Assembly (NCBI GenBank): GCA_964614415.1
Contig: CAZTLE010000082.1
Location: forward strand, 1-16,858
Length of the DNA: 16,858 nucleotides
Direction: 5' to 3'
Source: CAZTLE01 sp964614415
GTDB taxonomy: Bacteria; Bacteroidota; Bacteroidia; Flavobacteriales; Flavobacteriaceae
A model generated the notes under the pieces. That model searched no databases, was not told where the DNA came from, and saw only the letters and a list, made by a program, of their open reading frames with translations. Shown piece after piece: positions 13,949 through 16,858 of the stretch (positions are counted from its first letter, which is position 1; each line of letters opens with the position of its first letter). Made by a program: the position numbers and the translations under genes.

Positions 13949-15246
13949 AACCTGAGGTCAACATATTCTGGTTTAGAAGAGACTTACGACACCAGGACAA
14001 TGTTGGATTTCACATGGCTCTGAAAGGCAAGAAACCCGTGCTTCCTGTTTTCATATTCGATACTGAGATTCTGGAAGAGTTAGCCAGAACAGATGCACGG
14101 GTTACTTTTATTCACGAATTACTTACCAAACTTTCCTCCCGACTTAAAGAATACGGTAGTTCCCTGGCTGTGTACCACGGAAGTCCTCAAGACGTCTTTC
14201 AGCATATCCTGGAAAAGTATCAGGTGCATCACGTAATAACCAACAGGGATTACGAACCTTACGCCCTGCAACGGGATGCCGGTATCGAATCGTTTCTCGC
14301 CTCGCACGACATTGGCTTTCATACGTATAAGGACCAGGTAATTTTTGAAACGAATGAAGTTGTAAAGTCCGATGGTTCTCCGTATGTCGTGTACACGCCC
14401 TATATGAAAGCCTGGAAGGCTCGTCTCAACGCATATCCCATTCCTAAAACGGCGCCCGTTTCAAACTACGACAACTTATTCAAAAGTACGTCCCTACCCT
14501 TTCCAAAACTCAGTGATATAGGTTTTGAAAGGTCTGATATCTCAGTAGAAGACTATACCATGAACAAAGGGCTTGTGGATGCCTATCCGGACCGCAGAGA
14601 TTATCCTAGCGTTGCAGGAACGACCAAACTGAGCCCACACCTTCGATTTGGGAGCGTAAGTATACGTGAGCTCATCCGGAAGCTCTCAGGAGCTTCAAAT
14701 CAAAAACTATATAACGAACTCATCTGGCGTGAGTTCTTCATGCAAATACTCTGGCACTTTCCGCACACCGTACATAAGGCCTTCAGGCCCAGCTACGATC
14801 TGATCAAATGGCGGAATGACCCCGTTGAGTTCGAAGCGTGGAAGTCGGGCACAACCGGCTATCCGCTCGTGGATGCAGGAATGCGCGAATTGATGCATAC
14901 CGGAATGATGCACAATCGCGTTCGCATGGTGGTGGCCAGTTTTCTGTGCAAGCATTTGCTCATCGACTGGCGACTGGGCGAAGCTTACTTTGCCGAGAAA
15001 CTATTGGATTATGAGCAATCCAGTAACGTAGGCAACTGGCAGTGGGCTGCCGGATCGGGTGTGGATGCCGCACCTTATTTCAGAATCTTCAATCCTACCA
15101 GTCAATGGGAGAAATTCGATCGTGACAGTACATATATCAAAAAGTGGGTCCCGGAATTCGGTACACAAAAGTATCCACAACCTATTGTAGACCATGCCTT
15201 TGCAAGGGAACGTTGTCTGCATGTATATAAAAGCGCATTGGGATAA
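13945..15246 (+). CDS. phrB: Deoxyribodipyrimidine photolyase/cryptochrome, class I
   Basis: The protein has 433 residues from the ATG at 13945, which overlaps the SRPBCC stop. An ATG at 13861 would add 28 unrelated residues that lie wholly within the SRPBCC gene. Residues 4-130 form the antenna domain (NIFWFRRDLR) and 225-420 the FAD domain. By comparison with the E. coli enzyme, the electron-transfer tryptophan triad is present (W289, W342, W365), as are the lesion-contact residues E258, W261, N324, R325, M328 and W367. This supports an active cyclobutane pyrimidine dimer photolyase that uses blue/near-UV light, rather than a purely signalling cryptochrome. The symbol is by similarity; the cryptochrome role cannot be excluded. 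Confidence 0.9.
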   Translation: MKPEVNIFWFRRDLRHQDNVGFHMALKGKKPVLPVFIFDTEILEELARTDARVTFIHELLTKLSSRLKEYGSSLAVYHGSPQDVFQHILEKYQVHHVITNRDYEPYALQRDAGIESFLASHDIGFHTYKDQVIFETNEVVKSDGSPYVVYTPYMKAWKARLNAYPIPKTAPVSNYDNLFKSTSLPFPKLSDIGFERSDISVEDYTMNKGLVDAYPDRRDYPSVAGTTKLSPHLRFGSVSIRELIRKLSGASNQKLYNELIWREFFMQILWHFPHTVHKAFRPSYDLIKWRNDPVEFEAWKSGTTGYPLVDAGMRELMHTGMMHNRVRMVVASFLCKHLLIDWRLGEAYFAEKLLDYEQSSNVGNWQWAAGSGVDAAPYFRIFNPTSQWEKFDRDSTYIKKWVPEFGTQKYPQPIVDHAFARERCLHVYKSALG

Positions 15247-15275
15247 ATTTGTACGAATTTTCTTCAAATATGCAT

Positions 15276-15311
15276 TTTATCGATTATTTATATATATTTA
15301 TCGATGATTTA
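15276..15311. promoter_or_regulatory. Pair of 15-bp direct repeats with ATCGAT core, 21-bp period
   Basis: TTTATCGATTATTTA (15276-15290) and TTTATCGATGATTTA (15297-15311) differ at one base and are exactly 21 bp apart, two helical turns. Each has a palindromic ATCGAT centre. They lie about 40 bp upstream of the ferredoxin-like gene, so they may be paired operator sites. No named regulator is recognised. Confidence 0.45.
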
Positions 15312-15349
15312 ACGTAGCAAATCTTTTTTGCCCCCGTCAAAAGATACCT

Positions 15350-15586
15350 ATGGCCCCTATGGAAAATGAGTTCACCAACGGTGAGATCACAGTAACCTAC
15401 GAACCTAAGAAATGCATACATTCCGAGGTCTGTGCAAAAGGCCTTTCCGATGTTTTCCGTACATCGGTAATCCCATGGATTCAGTTGGATGGCGTTGCAA
15501 CTCAGAAGATCGTTTCTCAGGTTAAAAAGTGTCCTTCAGGAGCGCTTAGCTTCTGTTATAACAAGGAAGAGGTTTCCGTACATTGA
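15350..15586 (+). CDS. Small (4Fe-4S) mono-cluster / divergent ferredoxin-like protein (Fer4_19 type)
   Basis: This soluble protein of 78 residues starts at ATG 15350; ATG 15359 is equally possible. The pattern is C22-x5-C28 followed by a 32-residue gap and C61-P-S-G-A-L, with PWI (42-44) in the middle, as in the divergent mono-cluster ferredoxin family (PF06902 as I remember it). Only three cysteines are in the family pattern; a fourth, C69, lies eight residues after C61. The C-x5-C...CP spacing also resembles three-cysteine [3Fe-4S] ferredoxins, so the cluster type is open. It may act as an electron carrier or an iron-sulfur sensor. It is transcribed apart from the photolyase (103-nt gap) with a direct-repeat pair upstream. 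Confidence 0.85.
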   Translation: MAPMENEFTNGEITVTYEPKKCIHSEVCAKGLSDVFRTSVIPWIQLDGVATQKIVSQVKKCPSGALSFCYNKEEVSVH

Positions 15587-15660
15587 TTTGTTAAAAAAAA
15601 TTGTTGCCCCAATACAATTTTTAGCGCATTTCGGTGTTTACGCCTCTAATACACCAAACC

Positions 15661-16245
15661 ATGAACGTAATGAAGAAAATGACTCCCCTAATTTTTCTGT
15701 TCTTAGCCCCTTTATTCCTTTCGGCACAGGAACAGGAAAACACCTTAGAAGACCAGTTTGTACAGGTTATTGACAAATCCAACCGCTATGAAGACTATAA
15801 GGTGGTTAAGATTTACAAGCTTAATAACCTCCGTAAAAGCGTACTCGATTCGGTAGCCGGACTGGAGCAACAAGTGGCCAATGTGCAAACGCAACTGGCC
15901 CAGGAAAAACAACGAACAGATCAGCTTACCTCCGAACTGGATACTACCAGAAATAATTTGGCGACTTCCCAACAAAAGGAGGATGGTATTACCCTGTTTG
16001 GTAGCCTGATTAAAAAATCTACCTACAAGATGACCATGTGGGGTATTATTGGCTTTCTGCTGCTAAGTCTGGCGATACTTTTTTTCCGTTTCAAACGAAG
16101 TCATGCCGTTACCAGAGATGCCCGGATCAAATTGGCGGAAACCGAAGAAGAGTTTGAATCGCACAGACAGCGTACCCTTGAAAAGGAACAACAACTACGA
16201 AGAAAACTGCAGGACGAAATTAATAAGAACCGAAAAGTCACCTAA
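15661..16245 (+). CDS. Membrane-anchored coiled-coil protein of unknown function
   Basis: The protein has 194 residues from ATG 15661; ATG 15670 would give a tidier signal peptide starting MKKM. The order is signal peptide (to about residue 22, SAQ), a periplasmic segment with a likely coiled coil (about 60-108, rich in Q/L/E/D), a transmembrane helix (124-143), then a basic and acidic cytoplasmic helix (about 150-190) with strong coiled-coil character ending in RRKLQDEINKNR. I recall flavobacterial homologues wrongly named tRNA (guanine-N1)-methyltransferase; there is no SAM or SPOUT motif here. A structural or scaffolding role is possible but unproven. The gap to the ferredoxin-like gene is 74 nt. 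A bidirectional terminator follows directly. Confidence 0.82.
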   Translation: MNVMKKMTPLIFLFLAPLFLSAQEQENTLEDQFVQVIDKSNRYEDYKVVKIYKLNNLRKSVLDSVAGLEQQVANVQTQLAQEKQRTDQLTSELDTTRNNLATSQQKEDGITLFGSLIKKSTYKMTMWGIIGFLLLSLAILFFRFKRSHAVTRDARIKLAETEEEFESHRQRTLEKEQQLRRKLQDEINKNRKVT

Positions 16246-16248
16246 TAA

Positions 16249-16278
16249 AAAACCGCCTTCCCGGCGGTTTTGTTTTTT
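16249..16278. terminator. Bidirectional intrinsic terminator
   Basis: The stem AAAACCGCC (16249-16257) pairs with GGCGGTTTT (16263-16271) around loop TTCCC. It is followed on the + strand by G and six T. On the - strand the hairpin is followed by the T run complementary to 16247-16252. It sits between the convergent coiled-coil gene and murA, starting 4 nt after the former's stop. Confidence 0.9.
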
Positions 16279-16858
16279 AAGCATCTACTCGTGTAATCCT
16301 GGCTCCCACGGCTCGCAGGCGCTCATCGATATTTTCATATCCACGATCTATCTGCTCAATGTTATGAATGATACTGGTTCCTTTAGCCGACAGGGCCGCA
16401 ATCAATAATGATATTCCCGCGCGGATATCCGGCGAAACCATGGTCGTCGCTTTTAGATCAGATTCAAAGTTATGTCCTATGACAGTCGCGCGGTGCGGAT
16501 CACATAAAATGATCTTGGCACCCATATCAATGAGTTTATCGACAAAGAACAAACGGCTTTCGAACATCTTTTGGTGGATCAACACACTGCCTTTGGCCTG
16601 CGTACAAACCACCAGGACAATACTGAGCAGATCGGGTGTAAATCCTGGCCATGGTGCATCGGCCACGGTAAGAATAGAACCGTCAATATACCCCTGTATC
16701 TCGTAGCTGTCCTGTTCTGGAATGTGAATGTCTTCGCCGCTTCGCTCCAGCCGGATTCCCAGCTTTCTGAACGTATCCGGGATGAGCCCCAGATTCTCCC
16801 AGCTGACATCTTTGATGGTGAGCTCACTACGGGTCATTGCCGCCAATCCAATCCAACT
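16277..16858 (-). CDS. murA: UDP-N-acetylglucosamine 1-carboxyvinyltransferase (MurA), C-terminal part
   Basis: This frame is open to the right edge, so only the last 193 residues are seen, of about 430 expected. The visible part contains IGLAAMTRSELTIKD, then PGFTPDLLSIVLVVCTQAKG with the conserved active-site aspartate, the FESRLFFVDKL segment, and SPDIRAGISLLIAALSAKGTS with the conserved substrate-contacting arginine, ending in the typical IDRGYENIDERLRAVGA. MurA transfers enolpyruvate from PEP to UDP-GlcNAc, the first committed step of peptidoglycan synthesis, in the cytosol. The catalytic Cys loop lies outside the window. The stop overlaps the terminator T run by 2 nt. Confidence 0.95.
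   Translation of the reverse strand, partial: SWIGLAAMTRSELTIKDVSWENLGLIPDTFRKLGIRLERSGEDIHIPEQDSYEIQGYIDGSILTVADAPWPGFTPDLLSIVLVVCTQAKGSVLIHQKMFESRLFFVDKLIDMGAKIILCDPHRATVIGHNFESDLKATTMVSPDIRAGISLLIAALSAKGTSIIHNIEQIDRGYENIDERLRAVGARITRVDA

Noticed and set aside
15634..15660. Earlier ATG for the coiled-coil protein
   Set aside because: It adds nine residues before the natural signal peptide; ATG 15661 or 15670 gives a normal N-terminus.

Overview
The window looks like chromosomal DNA of a marine-type member of the Flavobacteriaceae (Bacteroidota). The evidence is moderate GC content, lack of obvious Shine-Dalgarno sequences, several TAnnTTTG-like -7 promoter elements, lipoproteins with short signal peptides, and typical flavobacterial families (DUF2911, DUF3052, PIG-L/symporter pair, SRPBCC-photolyase pair). 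I cannot name the genus. No tRNA, rRNA, transposase, prophage or CRISPR was seen. Genes are dense and mostly on the + strand.

Layout. (1) 1-372: non-coding leader built almost wholly of degenerate 7-bp units. (2) 373-2788: a UbiA-family prenyltransferase, a Maf nucleotide pyrophosphatase 3 nt downstream, and an AraC-type regulator starting at a GTG inside the end of maf. (3) 2891-4186: a short-chain dehydrogenase and a DUF3052 protein 3 nt apart. (4) 4266-5225: a lipoprotein of unknown function. (5) 5226-5716: a second repeat-filled intergenic region with 8-bp and 7-bp periodic arrays, ending in a clear -7 element. (6) 5717-10116: a tightly coupled cassette of a secreted PIG-L/LmbE deacetylase, a 40-residue single-helix membrane protein with a TTG start that conventional gene calling would easily miss, and a sodium:solute symporter. 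The small gene overlaps the deacetylase by 11 nt and ends 1 nt before the symporter. (7) 10173-11753: a serine beta-lactamase-fold lipoprotein hydrolase. (8) A bidirectional terminator separates it from a convergent DUF2911 gene on the - strand, which is divergent from an aquaporin. (9) 13478-15246: an SRPBCC protein and a class I photolyase sharing an ATGA overlap. (10) 15350-16245: a small mono-cluster ferredoxin-like protein and a membrane-anchored coiled-coil protein. (11) A second bidirectional terminator separates these from the C-terminal part of murA on the - strand, cut by the window edge.

How the genes may work together. The deacetylase/small protein/symporter cassette suggests periplasmic deacetylation of an amino-sugar-like compound followed by sodium-coupled uptake, with the small protein as a possible transporter subunit (inference). 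SRPBCC plus photolyase is a light/DNA-repair pair. The most unexplained structure is the heptanucleotide periodicity filling the two large intergenic regions, with octamers in the second. It resembles in style the STRR heptamer repeats of cyanobacteria.
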